DNA from: Caulochytrium protostelioides
Taxonomy: Eukaryota > Chytridiomycota > Caulochytriomycetes > Caulochytriales > Caulochytriaceae
DNA: 64,000 nucleotides
Assembly: GCA_003615045.1 (NCBI GenBank)
Contig: ML014154.1
Span: 1 to 64,000, forward strand
Reading direction: 5' to 3'
Made by a program: the position numbers and the translations under genes. Under the pieces are notes generated by a model. That model made no database searches. It worked only from the letters and a program-made list of their open reading frames with translations, and had not been told where the DNA came from. Below, in pieces: positions 41,334 to 50,003 of this stretch (positions are counted from its first letter, which is position 1; each line of letters opens with the position of its first letter).

Positions 41334-44300
41334 ATGGGCTTGCTGACGGATCTATTGCAATTTGTAGTGGGGCTGCTCGGGCTGACAGCCTCGGTCAAAA
41401 CCGTTCTGTCTCCCTATTCGCCGCGCCAGTATGAAGACATCTACACGCTGGTCGGCGCGACCGCAAGCTCGCCGACCGTTTCCGATACATCCGTCAAAGC
41501 AGCTTGGAGCCTGCTTTCCCGATATGCTTCTCCCGCCGACACGGATGCCGTGGCACTCCTGGTGCCCAACTCTCTGACGGACACTAACTGGCTCGGCATC
41601 GCACATAACCTGAAGGCGTTTGGTATCCCTTTCTACTACACCACAGCCCTGGCCACCGCGACGCAGAGCCCTGTCGTGATTCTGTACACGGGTTTCTCGG
41701 GCACGGTGTCTACCAGCGACGCCAACAGTCTTTCCAGTTTTGTTAATCGCGGTGGTAATCTTATCACTTTCTCCAACGTTCCTTCGTCGTTGAGCACAAT
41801 CTTTGGCGTGACGTCGGTCAACAATACGGCGGTCAGTACCAAGCGTAGCGCGCTCCAGTTTCTGTCGAGCGCGGCCGCGAAGGTGGATCCGAGTGCTGTA
41901 GACGTCGATTGGACAGACTGGCCGGCGGAGTCGACCTTCAGCATCTGGAGCAATGTGACGCAGTCATCGCTGAAGCACTGGGGCTATCAGCTGACGACCT
42001 CTGCCCCGGCGACGCCCCTAGCGCAGTACTGGATCTATCAGAGCAACACCACCTCCATTAATGACACGTCCACCAGCCGCTATGCAGCCACGGTCAAGAA
42101 GACAGGCACAGGGTCTGCTTACGCCTTCGGTGTCAACCTCGGCGACTTCTACTTCCGGCAGATCGACCAGCAGTCGTATTCCGCGCCATACTATGTGGGA
42201 AAATACTATCCTGGCATAGATCTGATAACGCGTCGCATTAAGCACATCTACCGCAACGCCGCTCAGAACAAGTGGTTCAATCTGGCTCAGGTGCCTTACA
42301 ATAAGGGTCTTCTCTTCCTGACGACTGCGGACATTGACACCTCGGTCAGTATCGTGCATGGTGTCGGCATGGCGGCCGCAGCATACAGTCAAGGTGCTGC
42401 AATGAACTTTTTCCACGAGACTAAGTACGTTTCGGATGTCTACGAGCAGGCCTTCCATCAGCTCGCCCTGCCGTATCTGAGGCAGCTGGCTGGTTTCCCG
42501 CGTCATGCAGATGGTACTTCTTACGTCGAGATCGGCTCGCACTCCGTCTCTCACTCGCCCAACGTTGAGTCCTTTGGGCTCGGATCTCCGCAGGTGTCCT
42601 ATCAGAAGGGTAAAAACACGACGACCAAAGGCTACGCGCCCTTCATTGATCTCTGCAGCGACTCGGCGGCCACATCCACCGTGATTGAGTGTGTTGTGCC
42701 CAATCCACTGAAGCCTAGCGCATACTACACCTATGGCGGTAGTACGTATGGCGAGGCCAAGATCAGCCAGTTCCTGCTGAACCGGGTCCTCTCCCCGTTC
42801 AACCGTACTGTCACTGCTTATCGTCCTGGCCACCTGTACTGGCACAATGCCCTCAGCCAGGTCCTCGCGGCACATGGCTTCAAGGCACAGAGTGCGGGTG
42901 CGGCCAACCAGTTCATGACGCATCAGCCCATTCATACGACGCATAATCGAGAGAACTTTCAGGAGCTCGACTTGTATGAATGGCCGCTCTCCTTTTCTGA
43001 CGGCGACGGTAACATGAGCTCTTCTTACTTCCCTGGATCGGACCTTCAAAAGCAGTATGAAGTGACGACCAAAATCGCGCGCACGGGCGGACAATATACG
43101 CTGCTCATCCACCCGTCCGATATCATGATTGACAAGATCCAGTTCCAGCTCGCTTTCCACCAACTGGTCAAGCCGTTCTCATGGATGGCCAACATTACAG
43201 GTGCTAACGAGTACTGGCGCACGCGCGACTTGACCAACATCTCGCAGACGTATGCGTCGACGACCAAGGCCACCCTTTCGGTGCAGGTGCCGGGACGGGT
43301 CAATGGGCTGACCATACAGGTGCCGTTTACGTGGACGCTGTCCAGCCTCCCGTCGGGCATCACGGGCTGTCAGGCTCCGACGAGCTACGATAATCGTTCT
43401 TCAGCCATTGTCATCAATGCAGCCCGCAGTGGCACATATGATATCCCCTTCACACGTAGCACGAGCTCAGCGACCCTGACGAAAGCGAGCGTCCTTTCGA
43501 ACATGCAGTGTGCCACTGACCTCTACCAGCCCGTTGTCCCGTCTTGTGTTCCGTGGGATGTTCGCATCATTGACTTCCAAGATCTGTGGTTCTACTACAA
43601 GGCCTACAATTCGTTCATTCTCGACACGGAATCGGAAAATCTGGCTTATAATTACACGGCCGATGGACGCGCCAATTTTACGACGCCGGATGCCAGCACA
43701 GGCTCGTTGGGCACGCGCAATTACTGGTATACCGATATTGCCCAGTTTACCGCCAACCTGACGCTGTACACGCATCTGGTATTCCAGGTAGACATGCCGA
43801 CCAACTCAAACTTCTTGGTCCAGCTGTCGTCCAACGATACAACGACGAACACGCGTCTGCCGAGCAAGACGTTCCTGAACGTCAATGACTACGTTGTCCC
43901 CAACGGCTTCAACAAAACGGTGTCGATCCCCTTTGCCGACTTCCAGGGCCAAGCGCTTGAGACCGTTGTCACCATCACGTTCTCCAACTTCTGGCCTCCT
44001 GCGACCAGCTTTTACATCGATAACGTCAAAGTTTCCCGACGGTGCCAGACCGTTCCCGATGATGAGACTGGCTCGGGTCTAGCCATCGACTCGCTTTACG
44101 ATGTGGACCGCTTTGCGAGCAGCATCAATGATCTCGGTGGCTGGACCGGTGACGATGATACCATGGCCAGTCTCACGTTGCCCGTAATGAACATGCTTCA
44201 ACTGCTTCCGAACAACACAGCCGAGTCGTACTACTTCAACCGGGTTGCTCCGGGCAGTAGCCAGACGCTGGATGCAAGCGCCTTCACCAACTTGGAGCTC

Positions 44301-46154
44301 GTCATGGCCGCTCCCGCCGCCGGCGCCACGTTTGAGATTTCGCTAATCTCGGGTAGCGCCACCGGACCAAGCGCGAATGTTTCCTCGTCGACGATTGCGA
44401 CCCTCGCGGCAAACCAGGCGACAAGGCTGATCATCCCGCTCACGCGCTTCACCGGCATCGATCTCACCCGTCTCTACGTCGTGCGTCTCCAGAAGTTTAG
44501 TGTGGTCGGCCAGACGTGGACCATGCAGTACCTCAGCTTCACGCCGGGTGTTGGCGTTCCTTTGGGTAACACGACATGTGCGACGCCGCCAGGCACGGTG
44601 ATCAACAATCACTGCAATGCGATCCAGTACAGCAAGTCAATCAATGAGCTGGGGCTGCTCACCAGCGATGATTTCTCGGCGGCCGACTACCACCAAGTTG
44701 GGAAAGGCGTCGTCGGCCTAACGCCCAAGGCGGGTGCGTACTGGTACACCGTCGTAGGCACCAGTGCCGCGCCGTTCGACGCGACGCAGGGCGATACGGC
44801 GACAGCGCTTCAGATCGGTCTCCGTGCACCGCCCGGCTCTTCTTTTACCATCGTCTTTAAGCAGTGCTCGACCAGCTCATCCTGCGTCGCGACTTCTACG
44901 GTTTCGACGGCCTCCTCATTGTTCTTGGTATTCGACGGTACGTGGCAGACGCTAATCGTGCCCTTCGCATCTGTCCAGGAGCTTCTGCCAAAGTCACTGA
45001 TCTCGGTCACGCTGTCAGGGTTTACGAACTACGCTGAGCACCAGCTGTCGTACGTATCCTTTGTGAGCGGAAGTGCCATGACCCCGTCGGTGTGCCCGAC
45101 GTGCACGGGCGTCGTGGTGAATACGTGGTGCCGCCAAGGTGCCGCGCTGGGAATGAACAGACTCGGTGGCACCGATTCGGACGACAGCACCTTGATCGCG
45201 AGCACCATTACGCCGAATGGCCGTCTGCAGCTCACGCCCAAGACGGGCAGCTACTATTACAATTTGTTGAGTGCCACGAGTGGCGGAACGTACAGTGCTG
45301 GTACCAACAACGCGCTGCAGTTGTCTGTCAGGGCTCCAGCAGGCGCAAGATTTACGATCAAAATCCTCACCACCGTACCAAATTTGAACGACCCGATCGC
45401 AACGTTTGCCATCTCTACGAGCGAGCTCGGGATCACCTTCGACGGTACTGCCCTGTCTACCGTCACAGTGCCCTTCTACAAGTTCCCCATCATTGATGCC
45501 ACCAAGCTGTACTCGATCACCCTGGAAGGATTCTCGCCACTAGGCGCGACGTATGATCTCGGATGCATTTCGTTCACGCAGGTCGTGGTGCCATCTAATC
45601 TGTGCACGGCCTGCACCGGCACCGCCGTCCTGGACTACTGCGTGCACCCAGTGGTTAACCAAAACGCCTTGGGTGCGCCGGCTTCGGACGACGGCAGTGG
45701 GGTCGCCGTCGCGTCGATCGTCAACGGCGTGGCCACCTTTGTTCCGAGCAACGCCGATGCTTACTGGTATACCTTCGTGTCCGCGTCAGCGGACACATGT
45801 TTCTCGGCCAGCAGCTTCACGACGCTCACGCTGAAGGTGGGGGCGCCCGCACGCAGTCACTTCAACGTGTCACTGCGCTCCAAGTCGGGGACTTGCACCG
45901 CCGGCGATCTGACGAATAGCGTTTCCGTCTCCACGGCTGAGTATGCCACGTTCACAGGTGTCGACAATCTCCAGACGTTTACGATCCCGCTGACCGCCTT
46001 CACGGGCTCAGGCAACGTGTATGCGGGTGCCCTGCACTCCGTCGCTCTCAGTGAATTCAGTGAGGCGGATGGCCAAGCAGCGTATGCAATTGCTTGTATT
46101 TCGTTTAGCAAGACCACCCAGCAGCGTCGTATGGTTTTGCGCTCTGAACTGTAA
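41334..46154 (+). CDS. Secreted polysaccharide deacetylase-like protein (NodB/CE18, Agd3-like) with five C-terminal modules
   Basis: 1606 residues from ATG 41334 in perfect context (GTCACCATGG). The N-terminus MGLLTDLLQFVVGLLGLTA is a signal peptide. Residues ~30-300 form a Ser/Thr-rich beta domain (VVILYTGFSG, GGNLITFSN) like the N-terminal domain of fungal Agd3. A NodB-type deacetylase core follows: TADIDTS (Asp333, Asp335), EIGSHSVSHS (His403, His407), AYRPGHLYW (about 497-500) and TLLIHPSD (His593), the five-motif order of polysaccharide deacetylases. From about residue 730 five modules of ~170 residues follow, separated by Cys motifs. Such enzymes remove acetyl groups from GalNAc- or GlcNAc-containing polymers, making them cationic and adhesive. 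Assignment to CE18 is by overall plan and is less certain than the NodB call. Confidence 0.72.
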   Translation: MGLLTDLLQFVVGLLGLTASVKTVLSPYSPRQYEDIYTLVGATASSPTVSDTSVKAAWSLLSRYASPADTDAVALLVPNSLTDTNWLGIAHNLKAFGIPFYYTTALATATQSPVVILYTGFSGTVSTSDANSLSSFVNRGGNLITFSNVPSSLSTIFGVTSVNNTAVSTKRSALQFLSSAAAKVDPSAVDVDWTDWPAESTFSIWSNVTQSSLKHWGYQLTTSAPATPLAQYWIYQSNTTSINDTSTSRYAATVKKTGTGSAYAFGVNLGDFYFRQIDQQSYSAPYYVGKYYPGIDLITRRIKHIYRNAAQNKWFNLAQVPYNKGLLFLTTADIDTSVSIVHGVGMAAAAYSQGAAMNFFHETKYVSDVYEQAFHQLALPYLRQLAGFPRHADGTSYVEIGSHSVSHSPNVESFGLGSPQVSYQKGKNTTTKGYAPFIDLCSDSAATSTVIECVVPNPLKPSAYYTYGGSTYGEAKISQFLLNRVLSPFNRTVTAYRPGHLYWHNALSQVLAAHGFKAQSAGAANQFMTHQPIHTTHNRENFQELDLYEWPLSFSDGDGNMSSSYFPGSDLQKQYEVTTKIARTGGQYTLLIHPSDIMIDKIQFQLAFHQLVKPFSWMANITGANEYWRTRDLTNISQTYASTTKATLSVQVPGRVNGLTIQVPFTWTLSSLPSGITGCQAPTSYDNRSSAIVINAARSGTYDIPFTRSTSSATLTKASVLSNMQCATDLYQPVVPSCVPWDVRIIDFQDLWFYYKAYNSFILDTESENLAYNYTADGRANFTTPDASTGSLGTRNYWYTDIAQFTANLTLYTHLVFQVDMPTNSNFLVQLSSNDTTTNTRLPSKTFLNVNDYVVPNGFNKTVSIPFADFQGQALETVVTITFSNFWPPATSFYIDNVKVSRRCQTVPDDETGSGLAIDSLYDVDRFASSINDLGGWTGDDDTMASLTLPVMNMLQLLPNNTAESYYFNRVAPGSSQTLDASAFTNLELVMAAPAAGATFEISLISGSATGPSANVSSSTIATLAANQATRLIIPLTRFTGIDLTRLYVVRLQKFSVVGQTWTMQYLSFTPGVGVPLGNTTCATPPGTVINNHCNAIQYSKSINELGLLTSDDFSAADYHQVGKGVVGLTPKAGAYWYTVVGTSAAPFDATQGDTATALQIGLRAPPGSSFTIVFKQCSTSSSCVATSTVSTASSLFLVFDGTWQTLIVPFASVQELLPKSLISVTLSGFTNYAEHQLSYVSFVSGSAMTPSVCPTCTGVVVNTWCRQGAALGMNRLGGTDSDDSTLIASTITPNGRLQLTPKTGSYYYNLLSATSGGTYSAGTNNALQLSVRAPAGARFTIKILTTVPNLNDPIATFAISTSELGITFDGTALSTVTVPFYKFPIIDATKLYSITLEGFSPLGATYDLGCISFTQVVVPSNLCTACTGTAVLDYCVHPVVNQNALGAPASDDGSGVAVASIVNGVATFVPSNADAYWYTFVSASADTCFSASSFTTLTLKVGAPARSHFNVSLRSKSGTCTAGDLTNSVSVSTAEYATFTGVDNLQTFTIPLTAFTGSGNVYAGALHSVALSEFSEADGQAAYAIACISFSKTTQQRRMVLRSEL
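43535..46120 (+). repeat. Five tandem ~170-residue modules in the deacetylase-like protein
   Basis: Module starts with Cys-bounded segments lie at about 43535 (SCVPWDV), 44037 (RRCQTVPDD), 44580 (CATPPGTVINNHC), 45105 (CTGVVVNTWC) and 45615 (CTGTAVLDYC), spaced 500-545 bp. Each has an N/L-G-T/S-DD stretch, an AYWYT/SYYYN strand, a LxLxxRAPxGxxFxI strand and an IPLTxF strand, and ends in a LxxISF strand. The pattern suggests beta-sandwich, carbohydrate-binding-like modules multiplied by duplication. Confidence 0.75.
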
Positions 46155-46296
46155 ATCGAGACTGGCTTCTCCCGCTGCCCGTTATTGTCTTTTGCTTCGG
46201 ATCATGATCGCCATTATGATAACAATTCAAATTTTGTTTCTACACAAAAAATACTCGTTTCATATACAAGCGTTGTCACGAAACCAGGACTCTCTG

Positions 46297-49200
46297 TCAA
46301 GTGTTGGCGACAAAGTCATCGTCTTCCTCAAAGTCCTCAATGTCATCATGCTCCGCCTGGTTCTGCATCGCCAGCGGTTCGTCCGCCTCATCGAGCTGAT
46401 CCAGGGTGAAGTGCAGGCCCGCCTCTGAGCCGAACGAGTCGTCGTCATCCTCAAAGTCTTCCAGAGGCGAAGTAAGCTGGTAGTCTAGAAGGGATGGCGA
46501 GACCATGGAAATGTCACGCGTGAGATAGTCTTGCCGATCGCCCGAGAATCGGTTCATCGCGAGCCATACCTGCTGCTCGGATGTCAGCGCCCCGCCGCGG
46601 GCCTGGACATCAAGGGCGCGGACGCGCTCACGCCGGTCCAACAGCGGCCTGATTGACAGCATCCACTCGCGCTCCGGCAGCCGGGCGCTTCGGGTGATGG
46701 CCAGCTGCACACTCGGACTCACGAGCGTCGACCGCGCCCGACGGGACCGACCCGCTGCCGCCGCCGCCGATGACGACGACGACGGGAGCGGCTGCATCAT
46801 CCGGTGCCGCTGATGCTGTGCCCAAGCAGCGAACTCGGTCCGCGATGCACGATACGTCCAATCGTACGCGCCCACGAGCCCGCCAAACGTCGCAGGCGTC
46901 GCCTCGTCCTGGCGGTACCACATGATCGCGCGAGCAGCGACGAGCGCCGGAATGCTCGCGCCAGCCGACTGTTTTGCGGGCCATGTGCCGCCGGGCGCAT
47001 GGCCCCGCTGGGTCATGGCTTGGCTGCGGCTCAGCGCCTCGGCCGTATCCGCCAGTTTGTCCACAGAGGCCGAAGCAAAGTAGCGCAGCCAGTTGGCATG
47101 CAGATGATCCAACACCGTTTCGGCCGTGACTTGGCATGCCGACAAGATGGTTTCTGGATCGCGCTTCAGCGGTGTTCCTGGGCCATGGGGCCGCACGCCC
47201 ATCAGAATTCGCTGAAGACTGTGGAAAAGCTGGACTGGGCTGTCACCAGGTGCCACACTCAACATGGTAGGCATCGTTGCCGGATTGGGCTTCGGTCCTG
47301 CGGGCACCGCGGAGGCGACGGCGAGGTGATAGTCCAGCCCACCGGCCGGCTTGGCCTGCCGCTTCCCACGTGAAACGATGGCGTGACTACGCGGAATCGT
47401 CGAGCGACTTGTTGCCGGTAGCGAGTCCACCATCCATTGTAGCAGGTTGATGGCGGCCCGCAAATCGCCCTGCGACTCCGCCACAATCCAGTCAAGACAA
47501 GCTGGCGAGGGGGCGAATCGCATCGGCTGGCGGGCGCCGTCGAAGTGCAAGCTGCTGATCCGTTTCAGGGCTTTCGCCATGTAGGACGGCGCGACGGCGT
47601 TCATGGCAATATGGGTATAGCCTGCCGAATGAGACGTGGGGCCCTTGCCGGTCCCAAAAAACGATCGAGGCAGAATGGATGCCAGTGACCAGTCCTGATC
47701 GGACGCGGCATACGTCGACGTCCCCGACATGACGAGGTCCCAGTGGGCCTCACCCGTCTCGCGATGCGCGCCATTGACTTCGGTCATAATGATGATGCAC
47801 GGGTTGATGACTGCGGACGATTCAAGGAAGTCCAGCATGATCTGGACGAACGTGTTCTTCATGGACCCGACGAGCATACTGAGCTCGTCGATCATCAGGA
47901 GTTTGGGGCGCTGGGCCGCGGCCAACGAAGCCTGCGACGGCTGGGTGGGCACGGGGCTTGGCAGTGCGCCCACCGCGGGGCGAATCAGCGGAATCGATGA
48001 CCGCTGCCGCGCGGCCTGGATCATAAACTGGCGGAACTGCTGCCCAATTGAGGGGAGAACCGGCGTCTCGCGACGCATCGACTGGGGCATCGCAAGCGCC
48101 GCATCCAGCGGGGTCGTGGCCATCCCGGAAACCGACGACGGACCGCACCACTCGACCACGTCGTACCCGGCCTCGCGGCTGAGAAGCTGCGCAAGGGTGG
48201 ATTTACCGCATCCCGCGGGCCCCGACAGCACCAGCAAGCGCAGTGCGGGCGGCAGAACGCGACGGTGCTGTGTGTAGGGAGCCAGCGCGTCGAACCAGGC
48301 CTGGATCGCGCGCCGCTTCCCCGGGTGAACGGCCGCATCAGCCGCCTGCTGTGGCGCATACCGTGCTGACCACACCGTCTCGGGCCCGTCCGTCTCGTCC
48401 ATGGACGGCGCTGTTACGCGCCTGGGCGGAGAACCGCGGGCGGCAGCGGATGGGCGTTTGGCCGCGTCGGCGTCCGCCGCGTACGATGGAGCGCTCGCCC
48501 ATGGCGGACTGCCCGCGCCACTGCATGGCGGACTGCTGCTCTCGCTGTCGATCGTCTCGATCGGGTCCTCCGCGTCCGCGGACCGGGCGCGCGCAGGCAA
48601 CGGGAACAGGGGCACTTTCGTGCGTGGCGGCACGGGCGCGGCGGGCACCGCTGCAGTCGGCCGTTGAGGGTCGCGCCGCCGGCGTGACGGGCGGTGTGAG
48701 CGCGTCATCACTGGCATCGCCGACGACGCGGGCGCGCGCCGCCGCAGGGACACATCGATGTCGGCGGCGCCGGCATCGCTAACCAAGTCCTGGAGGGCCA
48801 AGGTCCGCGATGACGCGAACGCCGATCCGGCGACGGACACCTCTGAATCGCTGTCAACGACGCGCCGCTTGCTGGGCCGTGTTGCCGTGCTGGTTTTCGC
48901 CTTGGTCGTCGTCGTCGTCTTGGATGGCGGGGGCCGACAGGATCGCGCGGTCCCACCCACGGATGAGGGGTCCACACGCGCCGCCGGCAGCACGTCGCCG
49001 CCGGCTGCAACATCGCCACGGCTGTTACGGGGGCCGGGGTCGTCTCGGCGACTGGGGCGGTCCGACGCGTGCGTGGACCGCGGGTCGGAGTTTTCGACGG
49101 GAAACTCTAATTGGTCGAGGGCCGCGTCAAAGTCAGAGTCTAAGTCAAGATCGAGGTCAGGTGGACCGTCGAGCGGAGACGCCGCTTGCGATGCCGCCAT
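46297..49200 (-). CDS. RAD17: Checkpoint clamp loader RAD17 (Rad24 in budding yeast)
   Basis: 967 residues from the first in-frame ATG (49200); the frame is open upstream from a non-ATG codon only. The N-terminus is acidic and low-complexity with a PEST-like Asp run. VWSARYAPQQAADAAVHPGK is the RAD17 entry motif (W--KY-P----ELAVHKKK). The Walker A motif is GPAGCGKS (about 326-333), followed by LLSREAGYDVVEW, typical of RAD17. Walker B is LLMIDEL (about 433-439). The C-terminal half has RFC-like helical segments (YMAKALKRIS, QGDLRAAINLLQ) and a Ser/Asp-rich acidic tail (FEDDDDSFGSEAG, DDIEDFEEDDDF). With RFC2-5 it loads the 9-1-1 clamp at damaged DNA to activate the ATR-type checkpoint. It converges on the deacetylase gene, 142 bp apart. 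Confidence 0.88.
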   Translation of the reverse strand: MAASQAASPLDGPPDLDLDLDSDFDAALDQLEFPVENSDPRSTHASDRPSRRDDPGPRNSRGDVAAGGDVLPAARVDPSSVGGTARSCRPPPSKTTTTTKAKTSTATRPSKRRVVDSDSEVSVAGSAFASSRTLALQDLVSDAGAADIDVSLRRRAPASSAMPVMTRSHRPSRRRRDPQRPTAAVPAAPVPPRTKVPLFPLPARARSADAEDPIETIDSESSSPPCSGAGSPPWASAPSYAADADAAKRPSAAARGSPPRRVTAPSMDETDGPETVWSARYAPQQAADAAVHPGKRRAIQAWFDALAPYTQHRRVLPPALRLLVLSGPAGCGKSTLAQLLSREAGYDVVEWCGPSSVSGMATTPLDAALAMPQSMRRETPVLPSIGQQFRQFMIQAARQRSSIPLIRPAVGALPSPVPTQPSQASLAAAQRPKLLMIDELSMLVGSMKNTFVQIMLDFLESSAVINPCIIIMTEVNGAHRETGEAHWDLVMSGTSTYAASDQDWSLASILPRSFFGTGKGPTSHSAGYTHIAMNAVAPSYMAKALKRISSLHFDGARQPMRFAPSPACLDWIVAESQGDLRAAINLLQWMVDSLPATSRSTIPRSHAIVSRGKRQAKPAGGLDYHLAVASAVPAGPKPNPATMPTMLSVAPGDSPVQLFHSLQRILMGVRPHGPGTPLKRDPETILSACQVTAETVLDHLHANWLRYFASASVDKLADTAEALSRSQAMTQRGHAPGGTWPAKQSAGASIPALVAARAIMWYRQDEATPATFGGLVGAYDWTYRASRTEFAAWAQHQRHRMMQPLPSSSSSAAAAAGRSRRARSTLVSPSVQLAITRSARLPEREWMLSIRPLLDRRERVRALDVQARGGALTSEQQVWLAMNRFSGDRQDYLTRDISMVSPSLLDYQLTSPLEDFEDDDDSFGSEAGLHFTLDQLDEADEPLAMQNQAEHDDIEDFEEDDDFVANT

Positions 49201-50003
49201 GGGCGAAGCAAGAGACGGCCTGAGCGACGCCGATGCCGAAGCGGCGAGAGGATGGAGAGGGGTCGGCGCCAGACCGTCGATGGACGGCCGGCCCGCAGGC
49301 TCCGCGGCGCAGTGATGCGCAGGGTCCGAGAACCCCAGCGACGGCCGCGGATCTGGCAGTGGCGAGCGATGGGGTCCGAGGAGCACCGGACGAGGGCGGG
49401 TGCGCCATGACGGCCATGAACAGGACCCCGTCTGGGTCTGCAGCGGCAGCAGATGGCGGTGACCACGTGCAGCAGCGACCACGTGCAGGGCGCGCCTCGC
49501 AAGCTCGCGATTCAACTACACGCCATGCCAAAGAACATGGGAGTAGAACATCAGGCGATGCGCGCATGCCAGAGGTGGCCCTGTCTGATTGAAACTCGGT
49601 CCCGTCGGCCTGCCGACGCGCAGGCCGGCCGATCCCCCGGCGGAGTGTCCCTGTCGGCGCTTGAGACGGTTTCATGCACGTGGCGGCGCTTTCGTGTCGA
49701 GTGTTGATCCTCTGAAGCGGCGCCGGGGCGGATGGCCATCGGGGCGTGGCGGAGTAGACCCCGGTGTGCCGAAGCCCGGTACCCCCATGTTTGATTGACA
49801 TGGCCGTCTGGATGCGTCGATCCAAGGTCGTCGATGCATCCGCATCCTAAATGAAGCTCCACATCGCATCAGGAATGCCGCATAAGGATCCCGATCATCC
49901 CAAGATCATCCATGATAAGTCTCATATATTTATCAACAAGCGTATTGATGCACGGAAAGGCCGCGGGCCAGGTCGCCTTGCCGGTGTCGTCGCTCATGAC
50001 GCT
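49201..50003. other. Intergenic region upstream of RAD17
   Basis: About 0.8 kb between the RAD17 start and the end of the SZT2-like gene, both on the minus strand. It should contain the RAD17 promoter and the 3' UTR of the SZT2-like gene. No further gene was recognised. Confidence 0.45.

Noticed and set aside
2787-41336. Upstream extensions of the Myb-repeat, Pro/Ala-rich, zinc-finger and deacetylase frames (starting at 2787, 11134, 31715, 41034)
   Set aside because: Each begins at a TTG or GTG codon. In a eukaryote the first in-frame ATG was preferred, and at the zinc-finger and deacetylase genes it also has an excellent start context.
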